Counted from the first letter of the stretch, positions 10,443 through 22,858 are shown. The stretch is DNA of 64,000 nt from Amyelois transitella (GCF_032362555.1 NC_083505.1:1479501-1543500), one strand, 5' to 3'. Made by a program: numbers and translations. Notes: generated by a model from the sequence alone, not told the origin.

Positions 10443-11006
10443 AAGCTCAAAATAATTCAGTAAATCGCTTTCAACCTCCTATACAAGTTACTCTTTGATC
10501 GTTAATTTAATCTTAATTCGATTTATGTAACGATGCGGTCTGTGTGCGTAGAAGCCCCTCCACTGGAGATGGCATGGTTGATTAGATGACTGTATGATGT
10601 CACGTAACTCGAAACCTGTGGATTTTGTGTAGAGCAAGTTGATAGTGGTTCTCAGCGTAGTGAAGATGCGTATCTGTGACATAATAGACCCCATTTTTTG
10701 GGTCAAACGCATTCTTAATTCGACATTCTAGTGGTGACATGATGAATCCGTTTTATTAATTTAGGTTGTTAAGTCATTAATAATGGTTGATGAGATGTAT
10801 TTTGGATGTATAGAGCTGCCATCTTTTTTAACGCAAATGTCTTCCTGTTCTAGTCTCACTTATGGAATAAAGACTGTCGATAGCTAATTGTACTGAAAAC
10901 TCCATAATTTAACATTAATTACAAATGTTAAATGACAATCTTAATATTATAAAAGTTATTTTAGCCTTATACTTGTTACTATGTTACAACATTATCATAG
11001 AATTAC

Positions 11007-11230
11007 TAGCTGTCCTTTTGCCATATAAATAATTTTTAAGTAATTTTTATTTGAAAAAAAAATGTTAAAGGTGGACAACCCTTATCACTACGGGGTATGA
11101 AAAATAGATGTTGGCCGATTCTCAGACCTACTCAATATACTCACAAAATTTCATGAGAATCGGTCAATCTGTTTCGGAGGAGTACAGTTACGAACATTGT
11201 GACACGAGAATTTTATAGGTTTATAAGATT
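11007..11230 (-). repeat. Interspersed repeat, unclassified
   Basis: A block beginning 'ttactagctgtccttttgcc' and containing 'cactacggggtatgaaaaa' and 'aatttcatgagaatcggtc' has the feel of a widespread lepidopteran non-autonomous element ending in CTAG on the minus strand. It is present once in this window, so the call rests on general recognition only. The rest of 10443-11870 holds no gene I can support. Confidence 0.45.
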
Positions 11231-11871
11231 TATGGAACTCACGAGCAAATTGAAGCCTTCAAGAAATACCGGTCCTGTTTTTGTTCTAGACGACAATTAA
11301 GGACAAAAGTGACCGTTGTCACCTTGAACTGAACCCTTATCCATTTATCAAACTTGGGTCAAAGAGCTAAGAAATATTAGATGTGTCGGAAATATACAAA
11401 TATAAAAATTTGTTATATTTTTTTATGTTCAATAAAAAGTTAACAAATGTGATATATTATAGAATAAATTCGAAATTTAAAAAAAATACAACAATATGAA
11501 GATGTAACATGAATTTCTTTCTTACCGAAAGAGATCAGAACGAAAATATTTAAAACGGACGAAAACCAAGAGTATAACGATTATTATATGACATATGTAT
11601 ATTTTTTTTTAAATTGAGTTATATTAATGTAAATCTAGTCTATGATTACGTCAACAAAATCGAAAAGCTCCGTCTATAAACTATATGACTATATGTCCAT
11701 AAACTTATGCAGGACATGAAAAACTGGCACACGCTTCCAATATAAATTTATGTCCTTACAAGCAGCTAATCGACAAAAACTTGCATGTTGCTAACGGTAC
11801 AGCGGACTACTTTCAGTGTTAGTCACGACCTTATATAAAATACATGTAAACACTTACTGCATTATTATATT

Positions 11872-12129
11872 CATACATACATACATATGGTCACGTCTAT
11901 ATCCCTTGCGGGGTAGACAGAGCCAACAGTCTTGAAAAGACTGAATGGCCACGTTCAGCTATTTAGCTTAATGTAGAATTGAGATTCAAATAGTGACAGG
12001 TTGCTAACCCAACGCCTAAAAAGAATCTCAAGTTTGTAAGCCTGTCCCTTAGTCGCTTTTTACGACATCCATGGGAAAGAGATGGAGTGGTCCTATTCTT
12101 TTTTATATTGGTGCCGGGAACCACACGGC
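11872..12129 (-). repeat. SINE-A copy, full length
   Basis: Minus-strand copy from the TATG-type tail (read as catacatacata) to the 5' hairpin. All blocks are present and it is close to the consensus. Confidence 0.9.
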
Positions 12130-12582
12130 TAACAATTACTAAATGGATGGAGAAACCTGATGGTCCATCTAAACTATAGGAAATATAGAAACGACTCCTT
12201 AACAAAAGATGTTCAGTCTAATAAACGTTTTCTGATAAGATATAAAAATCGAAGATCTGGAACATCTGATGCAGCATCCTATCAAGAATCGTACAAACAC
12301 ATGAACAAAGTTGCGGCCATCTTGTTTTTTTTTACAAAAACTATACCTATACATACAATCACGCAACGCCCATGAGTTTCAATTCCGATTGACCAAATTA
12401 AATCACGTTCTGTTTTACGAAACGTTCCTTAATCGCTGTAATCAGGTGGTCGTTAAATCCTCTTCGTTCGGACTGCGTAGCGTGTATTTATGTATTGTGA
12501 TTTGTTTGCGTAACAAGGCTTAGTGTATTCTCGCGTTTGTACAAAAACGAGTATTTTTTCAGGTATTTTTTCATTTATTCAT

Positions 12583-12814
12583 TCATTCTTATAGTCACGT
12601 CTAAAGCCCCGGGGTAGACAGAGAGAGTCTTGAAAGACTGATAGGCCACGCTCAGCTATTAAGCTTGATGATAGAATAGTGACAGGTTGCTAGCTCACCG
12701 CCTAAAAAATGTATCACAAGTTTGTAAGCCTATCCCGTTGTCGCCATTTTCGACATCCATAGGAAAGAGATGGAGTGGTCCTATTTTTTTTTATGCCGTG
12801 TGGTTCCCGGCACC
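12583..12814 (-). repeat. SINE-A copy with inverted 5' hairpin
   Basis: The body (12583-12793) is in minus orientation, but the terminal 21 bp (12794-12814) read TGCCGTGTGGTTCCCGGCAC on the plus strand, the reverse complement of what a minus copy should show. The 5' hairpin has flipped in place. Confidence 0.8.
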
Positions 12815-13269
12815 AATATAAAATTGTAATATTATATTATATTTTTTAGGTATATTTTTCTTGTGTCAAATTACCTAATTATACAAAATTAAATTAAAAT
12901 ATATCTGGCCAGACTAGATTGCCGGAATCAAGCCAATGTGTAGGTACTAGACTTAGGTACTTACTAAAGAAATGTATATTCACTTTTTTTCATTGATGTT
13001 ATCAATAAAAATACATATCATATATGTAGTACTCACTGGAGTCGAGAAAGGGCTTATTTTTTTTTTAATCTTGTAGGTACCTACCTAGTTCTATACGTTT
13101 AATTTATCTGTAAAACGTTATGACATTTCCTGTCTATGTTAATCGTTAGAAATCTAGTTTATTTGACGTAACATCTAAAAGTTCTAAATATATATCAATT
13201 GGTCCAAATCTAAAAAAAAACGCAACGATCTATCACTCTCTATAATATCTTCCGTCACAATCTTATCTT

Positions 13270-13340
13270 TGGACGGCCTGTTTGGCGCAGTAGTTGAGTT
13301 CGTTCCCCGGTCAGGTCATGATAGAAATTGAATAGTTTCG
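13270..13340 (+). repeat. tRNA-headed SINE-B fragment (head only)
   Basis: 'gacggcctgtttggcgcagtag' resembles the A-box region of SINE-B and is followed by a degraded B-box region, 'ttcgttccccggtcagg'. The body and tail are missing. Confidence 0.45.
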
Positions 13341-13417
13341 GACTGGCCTCTTCGAATCTATAGATATATAGATGAATTAAAAACTTTATTGTACCATGAA
13401 ATTTAGCAATAACATAG

Positions 13418-13637
13418 AAACCTGTCACTATTTATATTTCAATTCCATCTTAAGCTGAACAGCTAACGAGGCCTTTCAGTTTTTTTTAAACTATTGGCTC
13501 TTTCTTCCCCTCACGGGATATGTCCGTTGCGGGGTAGACAGAACTAGAAGTCTTGAAAGACTGACAGGCCACGTTCAGCTATATGGCTTAGTGATGGAAT
13601 TGAGATTCAAATAGTGACAGTATCCCATCGCCTACAT
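13418..13637. repeat. Two SINE-A 3' halves tail to tail
   Basis: 13418-13510 is a plus-strand 3' half running to 'ctcacgggatatg'. It passes directly into a minus-strand 3' half at 13511-13637, starting 'tccgttgcggggtagacag'. No TATG tail separates them, so the pair can fold into an imperfect ~90-bp hairpin. Confidence 0.7.
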
Positions 13638-13820
13638 ATATAATATGTATGTATGCATACAATAACAGCATAAAAAAGACAGAGATGGTACGGACTTATC
13701 GCTAATGTTATAACTCTACCAATCAATCTTACATGTTATCTATATTTACACTTATTTATGAACATAATCCCTAAATAACGTTACAAAAAATCAATTATTA
13801 AATAAAATATTCCATTCCAG

Positions 13821-14010
13821 ATGGGACCCAAAGCGACGCATCACGCCCACAGAAGCGACCCGGCACGAGTTCGTCACGGGGTGCCCCCTGGGGTCCGCAC
13901 CCACTGGGATCCTAGCGTTGCCCCGGCTAGCGCCCCCCAGACCCACGCGCGGGTCGCTGCTCCACTCGCAGTCAGCGGGGGACGTGGCGGCCATGTTGGG
14001 GCGCGCGTGA
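13821..14010 (+). CDS. DYRK-like protein kinase, terminal coding exon (partial gene)
   Basis: After a good acceptor (ttccattccag, ending at 13820), the frame starting at 13822 reads WDPKRRITPTEATRHEFVTG and then a 42-residue tail to TGA at 14008-14010. W-D-P-x-x-R-x-T-P-x-x-A-x-x-H is the C-terminal helix of CMGC kinase domains and is closest to class II DYRKs (DYRK2/3/4 type) as I know them. The A at 13821 would complete a split codon. The exon is far richer in GC than its surroundings, as expected of coding sequence in this genome. No upstream kinase exon was found in the window, so it probably lies beyond a long repeat-filled intron. Candidate polyadenylation signals follow at 14373 and 14389. 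A HIPK or CLK relative is less likely. Confidence 0.72.
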
Positions 14011-14372
14011 CCGCGGGACTCCTGAGCGAGGGTCGGCTCTGGAGGCCTGTTGTAATTCCTGCTGTAGTCTCTTTAGGTAGTGTTGGGCCAGACACGTGGA
14101 CGGATTGTGAGCTAAATTATGCGTTTAAAAGGAAGGTGTTCCTTTTGTTTTTTTTTTTGTATTTATAACTCTAAAATATTACATGAGTTAGAACCGCAAC
14201 GTTACGAATCTCAGTTTCGCAGATATTTTCTACGATTGTGCTTCTTTATCGTGGTTTAAATCAAGTTTGAATAGTGATAATATCTGTATCTCAATGAATA
14301 CGTAAATATTTTGTATAATTCTTAAAATATAATTTCACTAGATCATAGCAAGACAGATATTATAATTCGCCA

Positions 14373-14394
14373 AATAAAAAGGAAATACAATAAA
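14373..14394 (+). terminator. Candidate poly(A) signals for the DYRK-like gene
   Basis: Two AATAAA hexamers (14373-14378 and 14389-14394) lie about 360 bp after the stop codon at 14010. In AT-rich DNA this is suggestive only. Confidence 0.35.
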
Positions 14395-17300
14395 TGATTT
14401 TAACAGCCGTCATTCTAATCAAGCTTTATTGAAACAGATTTTATAATTTAGTTGATAATCCGTCAACGTGTACAACGCCCAAAATTTAGCGTTTTAATAA
14501 CCTGTAGAATCTATTTATCAGAGCTTCAGATATTAGCAAATAATGACATCTAGGTATCATGACTGAAAGACAGTCCGACGAACATTTAGTACAAGTTCTA
14601 ATTACATTAAGGGTTCAATATTTTAATATCAGTATGTTTATTTGCCTCAGTAACGTGTAGAAACCATGATTCAATATGGACAAGATTCCCTTGCAAAGGT
14701 TGCGGAAGTCGGACGGGAGTCGCTTCGTGTAAAAACTTGACTCACCCAATGCAGGATTGCGATCATATCATCAGTTAAAAGTCTTTTGAGAGGTGATGAT
14801 GCAACCAGAATAAAATTAAATTTAAATAATAAGACATAATATTAAAAAATATTGCATTCAAAGATTTGAATTTCACTACCTTATGAAAATGAAGTCATAC
14901 GTCATCATTTTCATTTTTAATAAGATGTTATTCCGATTTTTATATTACAATTCATTGTACAATATTATATTGATTCAATTTGCAAGTAAAAAGTCCTTAA
15001 CTCTTGATTTACTCGTAACCATCATATTCAATAACAAATCATTTAATATACCTAGACGATACCACTTGCTTTAAAAACATTATAGTCCTCCCAATTCAAG
15101 TTTATTGGATGAAAATGATACACGAAAGGATAAAATTACAGTCAAATACTAATGGGATCTTATCGTGCACTGACTAATTGGTGTATATTCTTTACTGAAA
15201 ATATAAAAAAAAACGTAATCCAGAAAATTTATTGTTTATAAGCTAAATAACACGTCTTGTATTTTCCTAATTTAATCACAAATATATTTATTACAAATTG
15301 TAATATTATATTGATTGCCAAATGAATAGCTTTCTCAAAATCAGGACAGTCAGATTAAATCTAGATAATTCGGTTACGCACTACTTACACTGCATTGAAG
15401 TAATGCATTTTGCATTGAGAAATGTATGACGAAACATCCCGTCTGAAATGATTTAGTATTAAAGAGATGAATTGGTATAATAGGAAATTATTATTTGTAC
15501 TGTGTTGCTCAAGGAATAAATAAATTTAGTATTCATAAATAATACAGGCATTAAACGTGCACGTTACTTATGTATCTACTTACCTTTATTTTATCTCTCG
15601 AAGTTTCGAATCATTTTACGAATCTATGCAATGATCCGTGCCCACCGAGCGACTGTTTTATTTATAAAAAGTATAATGCAACACGATAGTTTAAAATCAG
15701 TTATAGAAATAATTAATTGTAAAGACAGTTGATTTTTATTTCAGACGTAAAAAAAAATTAACCCCTAATGCAATTATATTATCTATGTAGGTACCTATGC
15801 TTTTAAAAATAATCCGTTAGCCTTTAGTGTCAAAACAAGTTACACAAGTCTCAGTAACACGTCATTTTCTAATAGGTATTATGTGTAATGTTATATATCT
15901 TATATTACATAAATTTCAAGTGTTATCAATTTCACATTGTAGCATTTTAAGTGCCAAAGAGAGAAATCGAGTGATCTGGACTAGAAACGATAGCGGCTCC
16001 ATTAAATCCATCATAAAATAATATTTGACTGACTTATAGTACAAGAAGGTATACGTCTAACTGAACGTCATATCATACGGACGTAATTTCGTGTTGTATT
16101 TAGATAGCGACCAAAAAAAACTATAGTGTATCACAAAAGTTACTCACCAGATCAGTGTTAAAAATTTGTTTTAATAGCAGGATATTTAAACCAAATATTT
16201 AAAGATTTTCTTCATAAAATACAGCTTGGTAATAATGACAGCGGAAGAGGAATGATGCACAGATAATAACAGATAAATAATGTCAGAAAAAAAATTAATA
16301 TGAAGTAGGATTCCAATAGATTATGCTACATCAATAATTGATATATATCTAATAAATTAGCGAATATTGTATTTAATGGTGTGCGTCCTTCTCTCTTTTT
16401 ACCAAATTGCTGACAAGGAACCATAAATAAAGTTGTCATCTTTATGTACTTAATACATTGCATTAAAATATTGATTATTGAACAAAGATAAAACATAAAA
16501 ATTAATGAATTTGACAGCTGTCATTCTAATCAAGCGATATTAAAAAAGTATCTACCTATTAAATTCTGAAGAATGACACATTTGAAATTAGAGCCGAATA
16601 GACAGATCAAATTGTTGTTTTTTTCTCTAGACATCTTAGAATTAGAGCCAAGTCCGGACAAAACCTAGTCTGAAATAATATTGGAGCATTTTTATTTATA
16701 ATTACATGAAATGTATCAAAATTTTACTAAAGTTGGTGCTAACGAAAATAAGCACCTCCCAATAGCCCAACAATGAAACAATTTTGTATAATCCATAGAT
16801 TAGTTATTCGGGTAAAAAGCCGAAAATGTGTTAGTAAATGTGATGTGTAGGATTTTATAAAATCATTAGTAGTTAGGATATTTAAGTCATATAAATGGGG
16901 ACTTCATGTCGCCTTTTACCTTAGTAGTGGCAATTCAATTGTATATTTTTGAAAGGTTTCTGTTACGTTGCATAAATTATATTTCCTAGTATGTTTGAAT
17001 CATATTTTTTTCAATTTTATTTAAACATATTAAATAGCCACTAAGTTCTTTTTAGAATATTTATAGGCGACAATGGATCCCCTTTCTAGACTTTACAACT
17101 CATGTCTTCTATTAGTCTAAATCTTAGTAGGTACTTTCATATTCTTAAAGTTAGATAGACTAAGTCTTCGTTCCATAAACTATTCGATGGAAGCATGCTG
17201 GACCAAACCATAGGTCCTAAACCTTCTTTTTATCTCAGCGATCTCATTTTATTGTCTTTTACAATTTAGTTAGAATAATCAAATGCTTTAAATTTGTGAT

Positions 17301-17600
17301 TAGATATCTCTTCTCGTCATGATTTTGAAATGATGATTATTAAGGTGTTGTCATTTCAAAAAAATGAATAATGATTTAGGTAACAAAATAATCGATGTTT
17401 ACAAGCTGTCTTCTGTAGTTAATAAGTATCTAATAATAGTGAATAAATATTTTACATATTTCTTCAATAAAAGTAAGATAGAACACGGTTGAGACTCCGA
17501 AAAATACAACTTTCTAGTAAATTAGTCTAGAAATATTATATCTAGATAGATATAAGTAGCCGAAGTTACAGAACAAGTTTGGCTAAAGTGCAATAGTTGT
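14395..17600. other. AT-rich, nearly repeat-free intergenic stretch
   Basis: Apart from a minus-strand scrap of the 'ctttgcaggggaacc' repeat at 14680-14775, I see no repeats, exons or motifs. Short ATG frames here (for example 14883-15074 and 15827-16021) have base composition like non-coding DNA and no recognisable motif. Confidence 0.5.
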
Positions 17601-17810
17601 ATGCACACATATAGTCACGTCCACACCCCCCGCGGGGTAGACAGAGCCAACAGTCTTGATAAGACTAATAGGCCACGCTCAGCCGCTTGGCCTAATGATA
17701 GAATCGAGATTTAAATAGTGACAGGTTGCTAGCCCATCGCCTAAAAGGGATAGGAAAGAGATGGAGTGGTCCTATTCTCTTTTGTGTTGGTGCCGGGAAA
17801 CCACACGGCA
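17601..17810 (-). repeat. SINE-A copy with internal deletion
   Basis: Minus-strand copy with both ends present but lacking about 45 bp between the 'catcgcctaaaa' block and the 'gggataggaaagag' block. Confidence 0.85.
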
Positions 17811-18504
17811 GAAGTTCCATTATAAATAAGTGCATAAAAATAAAACCGTGTTGGATCTTATTTTTTGTAATAATATCATGTTCTTTGTACAACTAATGGT
17901 TGTAATTTTAAGATAAATACGCCACTTGAGCAGGAAAAAAGAAATTATTGCGTCTCAATAATAATTTCTTAGCTTAATTTGTTTAAATACTCAACTTACT
18001 TGTTTCTTATATATGTATATTACGTAATAAAATTGTGCTTTATTCATTAAGACAATAATACATCTTTTAAAGATGAAAATGCGTCAACAAAATTATTATT
18101 CAACGAAGTAATAGCTCTTTTAAAAAATTCATACTGCGCGGAGCCTACTCAAGTGGGGTGACTTAAGGACTGCAAAATGGTCTAACAATGTGTATATATA
18201 TTTATTTATTAGTAAATATAGGCCAGGCCAAACAGAATTGATGTAAGGTTCACACATAAAAAGTAGGTTAGTTTAGATGTGATTGTTGAACCTCAACATA
18301 AGTAATGTATTTATAGTAGATATGTACTTAATGGATAATTGTTTTTGATTGATCATTAAAAATATTGATTAAAGTTCTTTCAAATGACTATCTGTTTTGT
18401 TTTTCGGATCGGTTATGACAAGTCCCGTCATTTCGATCAGACTGGACTGTTAGAACTTCTTAAAGAACATCATATATGAAGCTGCTTTTGCTACTAAATA
18501 CTAT

Positions 18505-19004
18505 TGCAACTACTACACTTATTCTTTCATTCATATAATCACGTCTATATCCCTTGCGGGGTAGACGGAGCCAGCAGTCTTGAAAGACTGACAGGCCACG
18601 TTCAGCTGTTAGGCTTAATGATAGAATTGAGATTCAAATAGTGACAGGTTGCTAGCCTATCGAATAAGTAAAAGAAGAATCCCAAGTTTATAAAGCCTAT
18701 GCCTTAGTGGCCTTTTGCGACATCCATAGGAAAAAGACTCCAGAGTGGTGAGGATGCAACTACTACACTTATTCATTCGTATAATCACGTCTATATCCCT
18801 TGCGGGGTAGACGGAGCCAGCAGTCTTGAAAGACTGACAGGCCACGTTCAGCTGTTAGGCTTAATGGTAGAATTGAGATTCAAATCGTGACAGGTTGCTA
18901 GCCCTTCGCCTAAAAGAAGAATCCCAAGTTTATAAAGCTTATCCCTTAGTTGCCTTTTACGACATCCATAGGAAAAAGACTCTCCAGAGTGGTGAGGATA
19001 CAAC
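18505..19004 (-). repeat. 250-bp tandem duplication containing SINE-A
   Basis: The 19-mer GCAACTACTACACTTATTC begins at 18505 and again at 18755, each followed by a near-identical minus-strand SINE-A body (about 18530-18748 and 18775-18990). In both units the SINE 5' end is replaced by 'aaaagactc(tc)cagagtggtgaggat', which resembles the sequences at 39007 and 54440. The duplication therefore happened after that junction formed. Confidence 0.8.
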
Positions 19005-19140
19005 CGGGACTATAGCCAGGACGAAGAAGGAAATAAAAAAAGACCTTAAGAGTGTGCCAACTGCTTTTCTGCCCGTGAAAATAAAGTCCAATGATAAGAA
19101 AGACATAAGTCTTTCCTTATGTTTAATATAAATTAAACAA

Positions 19141-19235
19141 AGGATTCTTCTTTTAGGCGACGCAACTAGCAACCCGTCACTACTTGAATCTCAATTCCAT
19201 CATACAGCCGTTCAGCTGAACGTGCAACTCATAAC
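19141..19235 (+). repeat. SINE-A internal fragment
   Basis: 'ggattcttcttttaggcgac' through 'tcagctgaacgtgcaac' matches the middle of SINE-A. Both ends are missing. Confidence 0.6.
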
Positions 19236-20012
19236 ACCTCTTTTTTTATCGAGGGAATTCTTAAGATTTCACCACAGATCTTTGCATTTCCATATGAGGT
19301 TCAAGAAAGCCTCATATCTTAAATACCAGGGCGCCAAAGTGTTACAATAACAATTGAATTACAAAATGGCGCTCTCAGTGTGGCGGCGACAATTATAGCT
19401 TAATTATTCTACTTGTATCTCCACTACCGTGTTACTAGAAACGTCGGTATACAAGCTGTCGTATAGGGCTTCGCTTCCATGGGGAAATTTGAATAGACTT
19501 GTGTGACTTCTAACTCCTAGCGTTAATCTTGGTTACATCCTACAATCTCTAGAGACTGAGCCTTTTGGCCATGAATCTGGATTTTAAGGAAATAGGACTA
19601 TAACTGAAGGTTAAGGAATACTAACTAAATGATTCTAAGTTTTAAAATCCTACAATCCCGGTTTTATCTTCACCTCTGGAGAAATGATGTCTTCTTACAA
19701 AAATACGTGTCATATTATTCAATTTTATTACAGTACATAAATAAATGGACTATAATAATTATTTTGAAATGTTTCATATATTTATATGTTAATAATTATA
19801 AAAGAAGAATTTAAGATATACTTATCACTTGTAATAAAATGTTGGAAAGTTAGTAACAATTTGTTTCAAACTTTATAATGCATAGTTTCTAAAACTTGAA
19901 ACCTTTATAACTCCAACTATGCACAGGAACGTAAATGGTACAATCAGAGCCCCAGGCTATCATACTCAGATCGGTGTTGTCGCTTTTCCGGACACGGTGT
20001 AGCAAGCACGGT

Positions 20013-20308
20013 GTGCCGTGTGGTTCCCAGCACCAAACAGTGCCGTGTGGTTCCCGGCACCAATACAAAAACAGAATAGGACACCTCCATCTCTTTCCCA
20101 TGGTCGTAAAAGGCGACTAAGGGACAGGCTTACAAACTTGGGATTCCTCTTTAGGCGATGGGCTAGCAACCTGTCACTATTTGAATCTCAATTCTATCAT
20201 TAAGCCAAATAGCTGAACGTGGCCATTTAGTCTTTTCAAGATTGTTGGCTCTGTCTACCTCGCAAGCGATATAAACGTGACTACATGTACGAGTATGTAT
20301 GTATGTGT
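20013..20308 (+). repeat. SINE-A copy with tandemly duplicated 5' hairpin
   Basis: The 5' hairpin occurs twice in direct orientation (20013 and about 20041), separated by 'caaacag', followed by a full body and a (TATG)n-type tail. Confidence 0.85.
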
Positions 20309-20328
20309 AGCAAGGAATAAGTGTAAAC

Positions 20329-20569
20329 CTACACAACAACCACATTAAATAGTTTGTTTTTATCAAATCTGGGAACGTTCTTGCGCGGCTTGCCTGGCGG
20401 GTTGAATAACAGCCGATAACATCTCACCATTGTCAGTAGCGCCGGCTCCATCAAGGAAGCCATTGCCTGCGGTTTTTGTCCGCAATTTACGATGTTGTAA
20501 TTCTGTATTGACAACTGAGGTAACTCTGTGACACGAATTAGCACCATTGTCTACTTCGTCATCGTCCAA
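20329..20569 (-). other. Possible decayed coding fragment, unrecognised
   Basis: This ~240-bp patch has higher GC than its surroundings and two overlapping open minus-strand frames of 72 and 68 codons. One reads ...DDDEVDNGANSCHR... and ends QAAQERSQI. I recognise neither product, and splice sites are not convincing. It may be a transposon or retrocopy remnant, or chance. Confidence 0.25.
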
Positions 20570-20706
20570 TTTGAGATGTTTATGCGTCAGGGTTTTTATT
20601 CTCTGAGTTAAAAATGATAAATAAGGTATCTATAAGTTTTAACTTAGACAAATCTTTTTATCGGTGACGTTAACTCAGTCAAATCACTTTATCAGTTTAA
20701 GAGGAA

Positions 20707-20812
20707 CCAAAACTAACGAGATTGCATGAAGAGAGTATGAATGTGGATGAAGCGAAAGAGTGTGCTTGGATCGTGGCAAGTCAAAAGATTATAAAAGAGG
20801 ATCTATGTATGT
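20707..20812 (+). mobile_element. RTE 3'-end fragment, degraded
   Basis: 'gcatgaagagagtatgaatg', 'tggatgaagcgaaag' and 'gatcgtggcaagt' match the end of the RTE ORF with indels. It ends near a short 'tatgtatg'. Confidence 0.7.
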
Positions 20813-20849
20813 GAACTATCAACTAAAAAAAGGGTTATCTGGGGACAAT

Positions 20850-21940
20850 ATCCTTATGAAAAGTTTATAACTCATAGGTATTGCATACCTACTGTGCCGA
20901 TAATTGATGTAAGAATGACGAAATTAATTTTACTCATATGAAGTAAGTATGACTAATCATCATATCGTTTGTTAGGTTAGGTAGGTACTTACCCAAAAGT
21001 AAGTTGTTAATATTTAAATATTTTTTGGTAAATATTTTTTGAACAAAAGTCACGTCATAATTCACACTTCATGTCATTAATAATTACGAAAATCTTTTGA
21101 CACATGAAACTGATTTGAAACAAATGCTTAGAGTAAGTACATACCTATTCTAGGTATAATTACTTATACAAAAGTAAGCAAACAAAAGTCTTTCTGACAA
21201 CTTTTCCAATAAATCACATCGTATTGCAAAATACACTGAAGGTCCCACTAGGTAATGGTGTAAAAGCACTTTTTACTGATAATAAGCGTGGCCTTGAAGG
21301 AAGATTATGGATTGCAACAAACACTTACCTATGACTTCTCAAATAGTTTGCCAAAATGTGAAGCAATTCCTTAATAACTTGAAAGTAAGTAAGAGGATTA
21401 CTTATACCATTTAGAAAAATCATTACTTAAAATCCATTAAATGTTTCCAAATAAAACGGAAAACTATTAAACCGAACACTAAGTAACTAAACTATTTAAC
21501 AAAATGAATTTACACAACAGAGCAGATACCATGCAATCGAATAATCTTTTTGGAATATGTACAATTATTTGATACATTTCTGTTAGTTTACAATCGAAAA
21601 AGGTCGAGCCAAATGCTTGTTTATATGACTATGTATACAAAAAAATTTGTTTATTTAGAAAATTATTTAAAAAATCCTTAAAAGTTTTAGATTTTTTAGA
21701 CACTCCTTTAGTTTTCTACCGCCTTCGCAGTTCATATATTGGCACAGGGACCAAGCAAATGATCAACTTTTTTTCTGACATTCATAAAATCACTCTTTTG
21801 GTAAAAGGAGGGGTAGGCAGATAATAAATCTCTCCATATCTTAAAAATTATTTAGAATCAATAACAACACGTAGTGCTTCCTGCTTGACCTCAACTTGCG
21901 ACCTTCTATATAAAATTTACGAGTAACTAACTACTCGTAC
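20850..21940. other. AT-rich stretch with nothing recognised
   Basis: No repeats, exons or structured motifs were seen. Confidence 0.4.
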
Positions 21941-21950
21941 ATACGTCCGT

Positions 21951-22084
21951 TGCTAGCAACATGTCACTATTTGAATTTCAATTCTATCTTTAAGCCAAAT
22001 AGCTGAAAGTAGCCTACCAGTCTTTTCAAGACTGTTGGCTCTTTCTGCCCCGCAAGGGATATAGACGTGATTATATGTATGTAT
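21951..22084 (+). repeat. SINE-A copy, 5'-truncated
   Basis: 3' half only, from 'gttgctagcaacatgtcact' to the TATG tail. Loss of the 5' part is the usual outcome of incomplete reverse transcription. Confidence 0.85.
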
Positions 22085-22092
22085 TTAATTTA

Positions 22093-22352
22093 GTGCCGTG
22101 TGGTTCCCGGCACCAAAACAAAAAAGAATAGAACCACTCCATCTCTTTCCCATGGATGACGTAAAAGGCGACTAAGACTACAAACTTGAGATTCTTTTTT
22201 AGGCGATGGGTTAACAACATGTTACTATTTGAATTTCAATTCTATCTTAAAGCCAAATAGCTGAAAGTGGCCTATCAGTTTTTTCAAGACAAGAGCCAAC
22301 AGGCTCTGTCTACCTCGCAAGGGATATAGACGTGATTATATGTATGTATGTA
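22093..22352 (+). repeat. SINE-A copy, full length
   Basis: Complete copy in the same orientation as the previous one and only 8 bp from its tail. A small local inversion or duplication is seen at 'gagccaacaggctctg'. Confidence 0.9.
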
Positions 22353-22657
22353 AGTATTTAACTAACTACTACACCACGGAAGCAGGTTATCGTTGATTCG
22401 TCAATAAGGCGTGTATCACACTTCAGCCTCGGGCGTGTTAAGTAATCTTCATTTCTGCCATCACTTTCTACCGACCTTGGCGGAGAAAGCCTGGGAATTC
22501 ACGATGGCTGACGTACGCTTGTTATACTATTCACGAATACACGATCAATTATTTACTTAAAAATGTACATATATATATATAATCAATTCGCTTACAGACA
22601 GTCAAAAAATGTTTTAATTACATTCACACGCAAATTAGTTTCAAATTATTGATTAAC

Positions 22658-22858
22658 TACAGGCCGCCCGCGACTTCGTACGCGTGGAATCAGTCCCGCG
22701 AGAACTCCGGGATAAAAAGTAGCCTATATGTTATTCTAGGTCTTCAGCTACCTACATACCAATTTCACCGTAAACGATGCAGTAGTTTTTGCGTGAAAGG
22801 GTAACAAACATCCATACTGACATACTCATAAACTTTCGCATTTATAATATTAGTAGGA
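22658..22858 (-). mobile_element. Non-autonomous Helitron-like element
   Basis: Minus-strand sister of 8514-8716: its reverse complement starts TCCTACTAATATTATAAATG and ends in GCGGGCGGCCTGTAG. The terminal CTAG has changed to GTAG. Confidence 0.7.

Noticed and set aside
13821..14168. 115-codon ATG frame over the GC-rich island
   Set aside because: The frame one base over encodes a recognisable kinase end after a splice acceptor; this one is its shadow.
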